A stretch of DNA of 64,000 nt from Rhizobium aethiopicum (GCF_900094625.1 NZ_FMAJ01000011.1:62001-126000), one strand, 5' to 3'. Counted from the first letter of the stretch, positions 47,197 to 56,154 are shown. The notes: generated by a model from the letters alone, not told the origin. Translations and numbers: made by a program.

Positions 47197-47255
47197 GGTC
47201 ACGGGCCACTGTGGAGGACAGTTCGGCAGAAGCCGGACTTCTTGAGAAAGTACGA

Positions 47256-49733
47256 ATGGCGGATTTTATTGCAGTTATTCGGCGGGCCGTTGACGGCCTG
47301 GCTGAAAATACCCCCGAGATGCGGGTGAAAGTCTACGAACGTGCTCGCGGCGCGGTGCAGCGGCAGCTCGAGAACATGAAGCCGCGTCCGCCGGAAGCCA
47401 TGCTGCAACGCCAGCTCGAAAAGCTCGAGGCCGCCATCCGCGAAGTGGAGGCAGAACACTCCGAAGCGCTGCCGCTCGACGAGGCGGCTGGCGCTGTGCC
47501 GGAAATCTTGGAAGAGCAGGTGGTTCCCGGCGAAAGCGAACCAGCGCCTGTGCCGCAGGCGGCTGCAGACGCGCCGATCGATGAAGCCGATGCTGAATCG
47601 CCGGCGGCCGAAATCGTCGACGAGCCCGACCACAGGGTAGCCGACGCACGACAGGAAACCCAGGAAGATGTCGCGGCCGAGGAGCCCGAGCCAGCGGAAT
47701 TCGAGCCCTCGGAAACACCGGTTTCCGCCGAGACAGCTGAACCCGTCGAGTCTCACTGGCATCCCTCGCATGAGGAGGAGGCGCCGGCCGAAGAATGGCA
47801 TGCCGGCGAGGCGCGTGACGTCGCTGCCGAAGAAGTGCTGCCGGAACATCACGATTTCGAAGCGCCGTCTGCCAGCCATCCCGACGAGGAGGCCGTCGAA
47901 CAGTATGCCGACGAGCAGCATTCCGTCGAAGCCGAGAAGGTCGCGGCCGAACCTGCGACTGAGAGCCATGAGCCGGAGGCCGATACGGCTTACGAGCCCA
48001 TCGAGTCGTTTCAGCCGATCCCACGCGGAATAGAGCATGCCTCCAATCGGCTGGTGGAGCCGGTCGCTGATTTCGATCGCGCGCAGGAATTCGTCGAACA
48101 CAGCCGGGAGGAGCCGCTGCAGGCAGATGCCGCGGCCCATTTCGATCCCGTCTGGACCGAGCCTGCCGCCGAAACACCAGCTCCGGCGCCCAAGGATGCC
48201 GAGACCGAGTGGGCCGAAGAGGAGCTCCGGCAATATTCGGAAACGGCGCCGATCACCGCCGACGCTTCGGCGCGCGCCTTCGACGACGTAATATCGAGCC
48301 TGGAGAAAATGGCGCCCGCCGCTGTCATGCCGGCCGCCAAGGAAGCTTTCTCCTGGGAGAAGGCCGCGTTCGACGATCTGCCGCCGATCGAGGCGGGCAC
48401 CGACAAGAAGACGCCGGTTTCCTCGCATTTCGACGATGTCGATATCTTCGCGGAAGTGCACGACGGCAAGCCCACACCCGCCGCTGGCGCGCCGAGCGAG
48501 GGTTGGCGTGAAGCGAAGGCGCTGCGTGGCTATGACCGGCGCGGCCCGATAGCCATTGACGATGACGACGCCAATCCGGCGATGGATATCGATCAGATCG
48601 TCGCCTCCAAGCTGCAGGGCAAGAATTTCCGCATGGAGCCGAAGCGCCGCCGCTTCGGCATCGGCACGGTGCTCACTCTCCTCTTCGCGCTCATCCTGAT
48701 CGGTGGCGGCGCCTATGCCGGCTGGATGAACAGAGAGGCGCTGGTGGCGATGGTCGATGGGCTTGTTAGCTCGGCGCCGTCGCAGGCTACCAGGAACGAG
48801 CCGGCAACGACGACGGCGGAGTCCGAAACTCCGGCCCAGCCGACGCCGACGCCAGCCCAACCCGCCACGCCGGAAGCGCAGAATACGCCAGCGGCACCGG
48901 CACAGCCGAACCAGCAAGTGGCATCATTGAACAATGATGGTGCGGCCGCGAATTCCAAATTTACGCAGCGCCTGCTTTCCGACGGGACCGAAGTCGACAG
49001 TGGCCCGGCGACGGTGCCGGGAACGCCGACCGCCGAGGGAAAATCGGTAGCCGAGCAGAACGTCGCGGCAGCGGATACGCCGGCTGCCGGCGCGCAAGGC
49101 GGTACGGCACCGCCCGAAACGCTGACTCCCAACGGCCCTGCAGCATCGCCGCAGCAGACCGCGCCGGTTGGCTCGTCGCAGAAAATGTTCCTCTATGAGG
49201 AGCGCATCGGCCAGAGCTCGCCGACGGCGATCGAAGGATCGGTCGTCTGGAGCGTACAGCACGAGGCTGGCCAGGGCGGCCGGCAGGAGGCGACGGTGCA
49301 GGGCAACGTCACCGTTCCCGAGCGCAATCTATCGGCTCTCGTCACCTTCAAGCGCAATTCCGATCCGTCGCTGCCGGCAAGCCACCTTGTCGAGATCGTC
49401 TTCTCGGTGCCGCCGAATTTCGAAGGCGGCAGCATCGAAAGCGTCCAGCGCATTTCGATGAAGCGCACGGAGCAGGATCGCGGCGACGCGCTGATCGCGG
49501 TGCCGGCCAAGATCACCGACGATTTCCATATGATCGCGCTCAACGATTATCCCGATGCGCGTAAGGCCAACCTCGAGCTCATGTCGAGCCGCAGCTGGAT
49601 CGATATCCCGATCACCTACCGCAACGGCCGCCGCGCGCTGCTGACGATGGAGAAGGGCAATTCAGGAATGGAGGCCTTCAATACCGCCATCAAGGAATGG
49701 ACCGCGCTCGGGGATGTTTCGACGAGCCAGTGA
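47256..49733 (+). CDS. Large acidic single-span membrane protein, function unknown
   Basis: An 825-residue protein from the ATG at 47256; a GTG at 47211 would add 15 residues. Residues 1-75 form a helical region (MADFIAVIRRAVDGLAENTP, KLEAAIREVEAEH). Residues about 80-450 are a Glu/Ala/Pro-rich, disordered stretch with many EAE, PAE and EEP repeats. One membrane span is at 467-490 (GTVLTLLFALILIGGGAYAG). A Pro/Ala/Thr-rich linker then leads to a folded C-terminal domain (about 650-825) that should face the periplasm. Rhizobial genomes carry conserved relatives. It follows purA at a 59-base gap and is convergent with rpoH. Confidence 0.7.
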   Translation: MADFIAVIRRAVDGLAENTPEMRVKVYERARGAVQRQLENMKPRPPEAMLQRQLEKLEAAIREVEAEHSEALPLDEAAGAVPEILEEQVVPGESEPAPVPQAAADAPIDEADAESPAAEIVDEPDHRVADARQETQEDVAAEEPEPAEFEPSETPVSAETAEPVESHWHPSHEEEAPAEEWHAGEARDVAAEEVLPEHHDFEAPSASHPDEEAVEQYADEQHSVEAEKVAAEPATESHEPEADTAYEPIESFQPIPRGIEHASNRLVEPVADFDRAQEFVEHSREEPLQADAAAHFDPVWTEPAAETPAPAPKDAETEWAEEELRQYSETAPITADASARAFDDVISSLEKMAPAAVMPAAKEAFSWEKAAFDDLPPIEAGTDKKTPVSSHFDDVDIFAEVHDGKPTPAAGAPSEGWREAKALRGYDRRGPIAIDDDDANPAMDIDQIVASKLQGKNFRMEPKRRRFGIGTVLTLLFALILIGGGAYAGWMNREALVAMVDGLVSSAPSQATRNEPATTTAESETPAQPTPTPAQPATPEAQNTPAAPAQPNQQVASLNNDGAAANSKFTQRLLSDGTEVDSGPATVPGTPTAEGKSVAEQNVAAADTPAAGAQGGTAPPETLTPNGPAASPQQTAPVGSSQKMFLYEERIGQSSPTAIEGSVVWSVQHEAGQGGRQEATVQGNVTVPERNLSALVTFKRNSDPSLPASHLVEIVFSVPPNFEGGSIESVQRISMKRTEQDRGDALIAVPAKITDDFHMIALNDYPDARKANLELMSSRSWIDIPITYRNGRRALLTMEKGNSGMEAFNTAIKEWTALGDVSTSQ

Positions 49734-49760
49734 GTGGGCTCTCGGTGCGTTGTGCCACCG

Positions 49761-49807
49761 GCCCCCTCATCCGCCTGCCGGCACCTTCTCCCCGCTGGGG
49801 AGAAGGG
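49761..49807. repeat. RIME-like palindromic element
   Basis: A GC-rich element with the wording I recall for Rhizobium-specific intergenic mosaic elements: CCCTCATCCGCCTGCCGGCA followed by a perfect palindrome, CCTTCTCCCC at 49784-49793 and GGGGAGAAGG at 49797-49806. It lies between convergent genes, a usual location for these repeats. Confidence 0.65.
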
Positions 49808-49870
49808 AATAGGCGGCGTCCTGCTGCACGGCGCGCCTTCAACGTCCTCCTGCCGGCATCGCCCGCCACC

Positions 49871-49904
49871 AAAAACGCCACCTCCCCGTATGAGGGAGGT
49901 GGCG
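49871..49904 (-). terminator. Rho-independent terminator for rpoH
   Basis: A perfect 11-bp stem, CGCCACCTCCC at 49876-49886 and GGGAGGTGGCG at 49894-49904, with a 7-base loop. On the minus strand it is followed by TTTTT (49871-49875). It lies 24 bases past the rpoH stop. Confidence 0.85.
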
Positions 49905-49927
49905 TTCTAATTCTCAAGTTCAGCCGA

Positions 49928-50836
49928 TCAGGCCGTGGCTTCGACGACGCGAATTGCCTTGGCGCGCTCAAGGGCCTCCTTGCGGACGGCATCCTGCACC
50001 TTTTCAAAGGCGCGGACTTCGATCTGGCGGACGCGTTCGCGGCTGATGTCGAATTCAGCCGACAGGTCTTCCAGGGTCACCGGTTCCTCGGCGAGGCGAC
50101 GGGCCTCGAAGATGCGGCGCTCGCGTTCATTCAGCACGCTCATCGCCTTCGCCAGCATACGCCGGCGGGTCTCGAGTTCGTCCTGTTCGATCAGCACATC
50201 TTCCTGGCTGTCGTGGTCGTCCACCAGCCAATCCTGCCATTGACCGCTGTCGCCTTCGGCCGCCTTGATCGGCGCGTTCAGTGAAGCGTCGCCGGAGAGG
50301 CGGCGGTTCATCGAGATGACCTCCTCCTCCGAGACGTTCAGCTTGGTGGCAATTTCCGATACATGCTCCGGCTTCAAGTCACCGTCATCGATCGCCTGGA
50401 TGCGACCCTTCAGGCGGCGCAGGTTGAAGAACAAGCGCTTCTGGTTTGCGGTCGTGCCCATCTTCACCAGCGACCACGAGCGCAGGATATATTCCTGGAT
50501 CGAGGCCTTGATCCACCACATGGCGTAGGTGGCGAGGCGGAAACCGCGCTCGGGGTCGAATTTCTTGACCGCCTGCATCAGGCCGACATTGCCTTCAGAG
50601 ACAACTTCGCCGATCGGCAAGCCGTAGCCGCGATAACCCATCGCGATCTTCGCGACCAGGCGGAGATGGCTGGTGACGAGCTTGTGGGCGGCGTCGCGGT
50701 CGCCATGCTCGGCATAACGTTTGGCTAGCATATATTCCTGCTGCGGCTCCAGCATGGGAAATTTGCGGATTTCGTCGAGATAACGATTGAGGCCGGCTTC
50801 GCCGGCGGTAATGGACGGCAAGGTATTTCGGGCCAT
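49928..50836 (-). CDS. rpoH: RNA polymerase sigma-32 factor RpoH
   Basis: Heat-shock sigma factor of 302 residues. Region 2 (FRLATYAMWWIKASIQEYILRSWSLVKMG) is followed by the RpoH-specific QKRLFFNLRRLK box, and region 4 has the helix-turn-helix TLEDLSAEFDISRERVRQIE. The start MARNTLPSITAGEAGLNRYL at 50836 has AGGAGG upstream; the frame extends to 50926 without a site. Rhizobia often hold more than one rpoH; this reads as the RpoH1 type, but the paralogue cannot be fixed here. Confidence 0.95.
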   Translation of the reverse strand: MARNTLPSITAGEAGLNRYLDEIRKFPMLEPQQEYMLAKRYAEHGDRDAAHKLVTSHLRLVAKIAMGYRGYGLPIGEVVSEGNVGLMQAVKKFDPERGFRLATYAMWWIKASIQEYILRSWSLVKMGTTANQKRLFFNLRRLKGRIQAIDDGDLKPEHVSEIATKLNVSEEEVISMNRRLSGDASLNAPIKAAEGDSGQWQDWLVDDHDSQEDVLIEQDELETRRRMLAKAMSVLNERERRIFEARRLAEEPVTLEDLSAEFDISRERVRQIEVRAFEKVQDAVRKEALERAKAIRVVEATA

Positions 50837-51027
50837 AGTGCACCCTCCTGAAGTGAATTCCGGCTCCCGATGGAAACGCGTCCCCGCGTCGAAAAGGCAA
50901 ACCGGGACGTGCGGCTTTCTACCCAAGCCCGCACTAAGTCTATATACAGATAAGTATGGCGAAACGGCGGTTCAAGGGACCGCTCACGCAGGTGTGAGGC
51001 GGGGAGGGCGGCATCCCGGAGCCGCCT

Positions 51028-52074
51028 TTATCGCCGCAGAGCCTCGACCAGTTCCACCATATCGTTCGGCAGCGGAACCTCGAAATGCATGAGTTCGCCG
51101 GTGCGGGGATGCTCGAATTGCAGCATGAAGGCGTGCAGCGCCTGGCGGTCGAACCCCTTGACCACCTTTCGGATCTCTTCGGGCAGCAGATTTGCCTTGG
51201 TCCTGAAACCGGCCCCGTAAACCATGTCGCCGAGCAGCGGGTGACCGATATGGGCCATGTGCACGCGTATCTGATGGGTGCGGCCGGTTTCGAGGTGGCA
51301 CTCGACCAGCGATGCGAGCGCCGTCGCATCAGGGTTCTCATGAAAGCGCTCGATCACCTGATAGTGCGTAATTGCGTGATCGGCGTCCTGACTGTCGGGG
51401 CGCTTCACGGCGCGGCGGGTGCGGTCGCCGGTGGCACGGCCAAGAGGCGCGTCGACCGTGCCGGACAGCGTGCGAGGGCGCCCCCAGACGACCGCCTGAT
51501 AAGCCCGCTCCAGCGGCATGGTGCGGCCGTGGTCGGCAAATTGAAGCGAGAGGTGGCGATGGGAGATGTCGTTCTTGGCGACAACCATGACGCCTGTCGT
51601 GTCCTTGTCGAGGCGATGGACGATGCCGGGGCGACGCACGCCGCCGATACCGGAAAGCGTATCGCCGCAATGATGGATAAGCGCGTTGACCAGCGTTCCT
51701 GTCCAGTTGCCGGGGCCGGGATGGACGACCAGGCTAGCCGGCTTCGATATGACGATGAGGTCGTCGTCCTCGTGCAGGATATCTAGCGGGATATCCTCAC
51801 CCTGCGGAGTCGGGTCTTCCGGCTCGGGCAAGGTGATCTCGAAACTGTCGCCTACACGCACCTTGCGCTGCGGATCGGTAATCTGCTCGCCCCGCAGAGA
51901 AACCCAGCCGTCCTTGATCAGCGCCTTGATGCGGCTGCGGGAAAAATCCTCGCCGACCTGCGCCGTCAGCCAGGCGTCGAGCCTGCCTTCGGCGGTTTCA
52001 TCGGCGGTCAGGACTTTTCTAATGCCGGCTGCTTGTTTAAAGGGGTCGCTCAAGACGCTTCTTCTCCGACGCAT
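51028..52074 (-). CDS. RluD-family 23S rRNA pseudouridine synthase
   Basis: A 348-residue RluA/RluD-type synthase. An N-terminal S4 RNA-binding domain (RLDAWLTAQVGEDFSRSRIKALIKDGWVSL) is followed by the catalytic domain with PGIVHRLDKDTTGVMVVAK (catalytic Asp) and CHLETGRTHQIRVHMAHIGHPLLGD. The ATG at 52074 lacks a ribosome-binding site, whereas a TTG at 52053 has GGAG nearby and may be the real start, making 341 residues. It is divergent from the small membrane-protein gene, with only 20 bases between the ATGs. Confidence 0.92.
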   Translation of the reverse strand: MRRRRSVLSDPFKQAAGIRKVLTADETAEGRLDAWLTAQVGEDFSRSRIKALIKDGWVSLRGEQITDPQRKVRVGDSFEITLPEPEDPTPQGEDIPLDILHEDDDLIVISKPASLVVHPGPGNWTGTLVNALIHHCGDTLSGIGGVRRPGIVHRLDKDTTGVMVVAKNDISHRHLSLQFADHGRTMPLERAYQAVVWGRPRTLSGTVDAPLGRATGDRTRRAVKRPDSQDADHAITHYQVIERFHENPDATALASLVECHLETGRTHQIRVHMAHIGHPLLGDMVYGAGFRTKANLLPEEIRKVVKGFDRQALHAFMLQFEHPRTGELMHFEVPLPNDMVELVEALRR

Positions 52075-52094
52075 TTTTAGAACGGGACGCACAG

Positions 52095-52478
52095 ATGACA
52101 GCAATCGAGCCAGACGACCAGGAAGAGAAGCCCCTTGATCCGGCAATGGAAAGTGTCCGGCGCAAGATGGTCCGCCTGCAGATCGTTTCCGGCGCCATCA
52201 TGTTCGTGAGCCTTATGGCGGTCTTCGGCGCGGTTGTCTATAAGACGATGCGGGAGCCCAAGGCGACGGCGTCCACTGCCGCAGCCTCCGAGGTACCTTC
52301 GGATGCGCCGCTTGCGGCGACCCTTTCGCTGCCGCTCGGGTTCAAGGTGCAGTCCACCTCGTTTTCGGCGGGGCAGATCCTGTTCTATGGCGAAACGGTC
52401 GAGGGCAGTAACAAGGCGCTGGTGTTCGACCTCAAGACCGGCCGCACCATCGCCGACGTCACCGTCGCGGGGAAGTGA
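52095..52478 (+). CDS. Small single-span membrane protein, function unknown
   Basis: A 127-residue protein with one membrane segment (LQIVSGAIMFVSLMAVFGAVVY, residues about 28-50), a charged cytoplasmic N-terminus and a short periplasmic domain with beta-like repeats. It overlaps the promoter region of the divergent pseudouridine synthase gene and precedes a tRNA/rRNA methyltransferase gene by six bases, so the two are probably co-transcribed. Family not recognised. Confidence 0.75.
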   Translation: MTAIEPDDQEEKPLDPAMESVRRKMVRLQIVSGAIMFVSLMAVFGAVVYKTMREPKATASTAAASEVPSDAPLAATLSLPLGFKVQSTSFSAGQILFYGETVEGSNKALVFDLKTGRTIADVTVAGK

Positions 52479-52484
52479 GGCCAG

Positions 52485-53309
52485 ATGGCCGCCGACCCGA
52501 TCGTCATCGACAGCGCGGACGATCCGCGCATCTCTGAATTTCGCGACATCAGAGAGCGTGACCTGACCGGCCGGGAGAACCGCTTCATCGCCGAGGGCAC
52601 CGTCGTGCTGCGCATGCTCGCCGAGGCGCATGCGGCAGGCGGCGGCTTCTCAGCCGAAAAAATCCTGCTGCTGCGCAATCGCGTCGACGGCGTGCAGCCC
52701 ATCCTGGAGCGCTTTCCGGCCGGTGTGCCGGTTTATGTCGCCAAGGCTGATGTGCTCGACAGTGTCGTCGGCTTTCATCTGCATCGCGGCGTTCTTGCAC
52801 TCGGCAGGCGGGACGACCGTGGCGAGGCAGCGCTTTTCGACGCATTGCCGGAACGGGCGCTGGTGCTGGTCGGCTGCGGCATTTCCAATCACGACAATGC
52901 CGGCTCGATGTTCCGCAACGCCGCCGCCTTCCGGGCGGATGCGGTGCTGCTCGACGAAACTTGCTGCGATCCGCTTTATCGGAAAGCGCTGCGTGTGTCG
53001 GTCGGTTCGGTGTTGAGCGTTCCGCACCGGCGCGGTGGCAAGGCGCTGGATCTTCTCCTGGCGCTTGCCGAACGGGGTTTTGCCATCTGGACGCTTTCGC
53101 CCCATGGCAAGACTGATATCCGCGCCATTCCGGCTGCGGCGCGCATGGCGCTTGTCGTCGGCACGGAGGGGGAGGGCTTGCCGGAGACGCTGCTGGCGCG
53201 CTTTCAGAGCGCGCGGATCCCGCAAGCGGACGAGCTCGATAGCCTCAACGCGGCGACTGCGACAGGGATCGCACTGTTTTCCATGGCTTCCGCGATAGGA
53301 CGGATCTGA
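52485..53309 (+). CDS. SpoU/TrmH-family RNA 2'-O-methyltransferase
   Basis: A 274-residue SPOUT methyltransferase. The three motifs are NHDNAGSMFRNAAAF (N, R), LVVGTEGEGLP and DSLNAATATGIALF. An N-terminal substrate-binding region (about residues 1-100) precedes the knotted domain. The enzyme should methylate a ribose in tRNA or rRNA, but the exact position is not readable. It lies next to another RNA-modification gene. Confidence 0.9.
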   Translation: MAADPIVIDSADDPRISEFRDIRERDLTGRENRFIAEGTVVLRMLAEAHAAGGGFSAEKILLLRNRVDGVQPILERFPAGVPVYVAKADVLDSVVGFHLHRGVLALGRRDDRGEAALFDALPERALVLVGCGISNHDNAGSMFRNAAAFRADAVLLDETCCDPLYRKALRVSVGSVLSVPHRRGGKALDLLLALAERGFAIWTLSPHGKTDIRAIPAAARMALVVGTEGEGLPETLLARFQSARIPQADELDSLNAATATGIALFSMASAIGRI

Positions 53310-53363
53310 CGCCTGGAGCGGGTGTGTGCTACGGGTTCATAAAGACACGCCTAGCACGCTGTG

Positions 53364-54524
53364 CTAGCGCAGCGGATGGGCGATGATGGCGGCCGCCCTG
53401 TCGGCCAGGCTGACGCGATCGTTCGGGTTTTTGTTGCCAGTATCCGGCAGCAACGAGCGGATCGGCGAAGAAGGGCCTTCGTTGAGCGCGGTCAGGGCCA
53501 CCATGTTGGCGGCGATCGAGGCGATCTCCTCTCGGATCGCGCCATCGCGTCCAGTCACGGCCTTTGCCTTCTGCAGGCGCTCGGCAAGGGCGGCGCTGCG
53601 CATGCGTACATCTTCGCCGATCTCCGCCGTGATGGCGGCAGTGTCGATTGCGGATTCGCCTGCGTCTTCGGCCGTCAATTCCGCCGGCAGTTCCGCCGTC
53701 ATATTGACCAGGCCGGCGTCGCGCAGCACCCGGTTGATCTTGCGGATCTCGGCATTGGCGGCTTTTAGCTGCTCCTTCAATTTGGCGATCTCCTGCTGGC
53801 GGCGGCCGAGGAGGGTTTCCTTCTCGGCGGCGGAAGCGCTTTCACGTGCAGCCTTATCCTCCAGTCGGATCAGCATATGCTGCTGCTGCGTCAGTTTCTG
53901 TTCGGCATCCCTGGCGCGCTTCTGCAGCAGCGTGACGTCCTGGCGCAACGTGTCGCGTTCGTCGCGCAGCGCGTTGGCGCGGAATTTCAGGCTTTCCGCC
54001 TCGGTCTCACGCGCGGCCAGGTCGATCCTCAGCCCGTCGGCCTGTTCGCTGAGCTTGCTCAGCCGGGTGCGCATTGTCGTTAATTCGCTCTCCTTGTTGG
54101 CAGCGGATTGTTCGGCAATATGCAGGTTGGTCTTCAACTGGCTTATATAGTTCTCATCCTTGCGCAGACGCGAGCGCTGTTCGGCCGCCTCGACATGCAT
54201 CTCGCCAATCTGAGCCTGCAATTCGCCGATCTCGGCGGCGAGCCGGCCGGCATCGACGGCCAGCGCATCGTGCCGCAGCTGGAGCGACAAGGATTTCTCG
54301 CGCTCACGCAGGAGGTCCTGGGTGGTGCGGGCGTTTTCAGCGGCATGGAGTGCGCGCACCATATCCTTCTGGGCGCGAACTTCCTGCGGGCTCAGCGGCA
54401 TCGTCGCCTTGAGACGGTTCTCGGTATACCAGACAATGCGGCGGTGAACGGCCGGCGAGACCAGAAAGACGAGGAAGGCCGCGGTCAGGAAGCCCAAGCC
54501 GAACAAGAGAGCGTATTCGATCAC
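53364..54524 (-). CDS. Membrane-anchored coiled-coil protein, function unknown
   Basis: A 386-residue protein starting at GTG (MIEYALLFGLGFLTAAFLVF). One N-terminal membrane segment is followed by a long coiled coil covering about residues 55-290 (many Arg, Glu, Gln, Ala and Leu heptads such as RLSKLSEQADGLRIDLAARE). The tail ends VSLADRAAAIIAHPLR. The frame extends to 54734 upstream, but that part overlaps the next gene. No ATG is in frame near the hydrophobic start. Similar proteins are common in Rhizobiales; the function is not known to me. Confidence 0.75.
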   Translation of the reverse strand: MIEYALLFGLGFLTAAFLVFLVSPAVHRRIVWYTENRLKATMPLSPQEVRAQKDMVRALHAAENARTTQDLLREREKSLSLQLRHDALAVDAGRLAAEIGELQAQIGEMHVEAAEQRSRLRKDENYISQLKTNLHIAEQSAANKESELTTMRTRLSKLSEQADGLRIDLAARETEAESLKFRANALRDERDTLRQDVTLLQKRARDAEQKLTQQQHMLIRLEDKAARESASAAEKETLLGRRQQEIAKLKEQLKAANAEIRKINRVLRDAGLVNMTAELPAELTAEDAGESAIDTAAITAEIGEDVRMRSAALAERLQKAKAVTGRDGAIREEIASIAANMVALTALNEGPSSPIRSLLPDTGNKNPNDRVSLADRAAAIIAHPLR

Positions 54525-54642
54525 GGCGCGGCCATCGATTCGAAAAGTTAATACGGGGTCAGCCGTGATGATTAAGCACGCATGGCACCCGCGGGCAAGG
54601 CCGCCGATGCGAACGGCGGCAATTTCCAGCGGCCCTGCGGCT

Positions 54643-55230
54643 TCAGAACGGGTTCCAGGTCGGCGCCTGGGTGATCTTGAGATACCCGACATTGACGCCG
54701 AGGCGGGCGCCGACGCCGGTGCGGATCGGAACAACCAACACGTCGTTGTTCTTCAGCACCGTCATGCCGAAGCCGGCGATCACATAGGCCGAGCCGCTGA
54801 CGCCGCCGAAACGGGCATAGATGCCGTCGATGGAGGGCAGGTCGTAGACCAGCATCATGACGCGCGAGCCTTGGCCGCCGTAATCGATGCCGAGGGACGG
54901 CCCTTGCCAGTAGAGCGGATGTGCGCCCGCATTTTTGGTGTTCAGCTGGCCTTCGCCGTAGGTGAGGCCGGCGATGAAGGCGCCGCCGCCTTCCTGTCCG
55001 AGAATGTAACCATTCGGCAGGCCGTATTTCTGGAAGGCGCTCTCGACCACCTTGGCAAGGCCTCCGCTGGCCGAGCCGAAGAAGGAGTGACCGGCATCGA
55101 CGATTTCCTGCATCGTATACTGACCGTTGTCCTGGGCAGCGGCCGGGCGGGCAATCATCAACGAGGAGAAGACGAGGGCCGAAAGCAACCTGCAGAAGCC
55201 AATGAATCGGTGCGGAAATCGAGGGCGCAT
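54643..55230 (-). CDS. DUF1134 (EipA-like) envelope protein
   Basis: A 195-residue exported protein with a signal peptide cleaved after ARPAAAQ. The mature part has the DUF1134/SYLF-type fold, a small glycine-rich beta barrel (GGGAFIAGLTYGEGQL, GIDYGGQGSRVMMLVYDL, GGVSGSAYVIAGFGMTVL). Brucella EipA, in this family, is needed for envelope integrity and is activated by CtrA. The ATG at 55230 has only a weak upstream site; the frame start at 55368 is rejected. A CtrA-box-like site lies 74-88 bases upstream. Confidence 0.85.
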   Translation of the reverse strand: MRPRFPHRFIGFCRLLSALVFSSLMIARPAAAQDNGQYTMQEIVDAGHSFFGSASGGLAKVVESAFQKYGLPNGYILGQEGGGAFIAGLTYGEGQLNTKNAGAHPLYWQGPSLGIDYGGQGSRVMMLVYDLPSIDGIYARFGGVSGSAYVIAGFGMTVLKNNDVLVVPIRTGVGARLGVNVGYLKITQAPTWNPF

Positions 55231-55303
55231 GGTGTCATCCGTTCGTCGTTTGGCTGGAGCGGGCACCCGCTCGCGTCGATTGCTGCATTTTGCGCCGATG
55301 ATC

Positions 55304-55318
55304 TTAACAATCGGTTTA
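55304..55318. promoter_or_regulatory. CtrA-box-like site between eipA-like gene and chpT
   Basis: TTAA-N7-TTTA, one mismatch from the CtrA consensus TTAA-N7-TTAA. It lies 74 bases upstream of the DUF1134 start (minus strand) and about 105 upstream of chpT (plus strand). Confidence 0.6.
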
Positions 55319-55424
55319 CCAAATATGGTGTCATTATGGCACCGAGAACGATCGCAAACTTCGCGCAATTTTGATGAAGCATATTTATGGGCGCGATGAG
55401 ATTGCCGCCCTTCAGGAGACGATG

Positions 55425-56072
55425 ATGTCCAAGAACCCGAACCTCACCCTGTCCGGCCCGGATCTGGCCGCGCTTCTCTGCAGCCGCGTTTGCCACGATG
55501 TCATCTCGCCCGTCGGCGCGATCAATAACGGCCTGGAGCTTCTGGACGAAGGCGGCGCTGACTCCGATGCGATGGATCTGATCCGCACCAGTGCGCTCAA
55601 CGCTTCCGTCCGCCTGAAATTCGCGCGCCTCGCCTTCGGCGCGTCGGGTTCAGTCGGCGCCTCAATCGATACCGGCGAGGCCGAGCGGGCCGCCAAGGAT
55701 TTTGCGCTCGCCGAGAAGAAGACCGAGGTGATCTGGAACGGACCGCGCGCCATCGTCGCCAAGAATCGCGTCAAGCTGCTGCTCAACCTCTTCCTCGTCG
55801 CCTATTCGGCTATACCACGCGGCGGCGTGCTCGAGGTGACGCTCGAAAATCCCGAATTCGACGCCAAGTTCAAGCTCACGGCGAAAGGCAAGCTGATGCG
55901 GTTGCCCCCGAAATTCGTCGAGATATCGACCGGCACGATCGAAGAGGCGATCGACGCCCATTCGATCCAGCCCTATTACGCGGTGCTTCTGGCCGAAGAG
56001 TGCGGAATGACGCTGGATCACAGCGCAAGCCCGGATGAACTGGTGTTCACGGCGGTAGTTGCTGCGGTCTGA
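55425..56072 (+). CDS. chpT: Histidine phosphotransferase ChpT
   Basis: Phosphotransferase of the CckA-ChpT-CtrA relay, 215 residues. The phosphorylated His is in RVCHDVISPVGAINNGLELL (His24), in a four-helix dimerisation region, followed by a degenerate GHKL-like domain. AGGAG six bases upstream supports the ATG at 55425; 55422 is the next choice, and starts at 55371-55374 lack a site. The gene ends 119 bases before a receiver-domain gene. Confidence 0.92.
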   Translation: MSKNPNLTLSGPDLAALLCSRVCHDVISPVGAINNGLELLDEGGADSDAMDLIRTSALNASVRLKFARLAFGASGSVGASIDTGEAERAAKDFALAEKKTEVIWNGPRAIVAKNRVKLLLNLFLVAYSAIPRGGVLEVTLENPEFDAKFKLTAKGKLMRLPPKFVEISTGTIEEAIDAHSIQPYYAVLLAEECGMTLDHSASPDELVFTAVVAAV

Positions 56073-56135
56073 TTTCGCTGCGCGGAGGGGCGTCTGCGCC
56101 CGTCTGGTAACGATTCTTTAGCCTGATGGACCTAT

Positions 56136-56154
56136 TCTCTTAGGTTGTAAGAGA
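56136..56154. promoter_or_regulatory. Palindrome upstream of receiver gene
   Basis: Perfect inverted repeat TCTCTTA-GGTTG-TAAGAGA, 38 bases before the ATG of the receiver-domain protein. It could be an operator or a leader hairpin. Confidence 0.4.

Noticed and set aside
45607-47202. 531-residue frame antisense to purA
   Set aside because: High GC content produces long shadow frames; purA is certain on the plus strand.
55590-55690. Short palindromes inside chpT
   Set aside because: Within coding sequence and explained by codon use.
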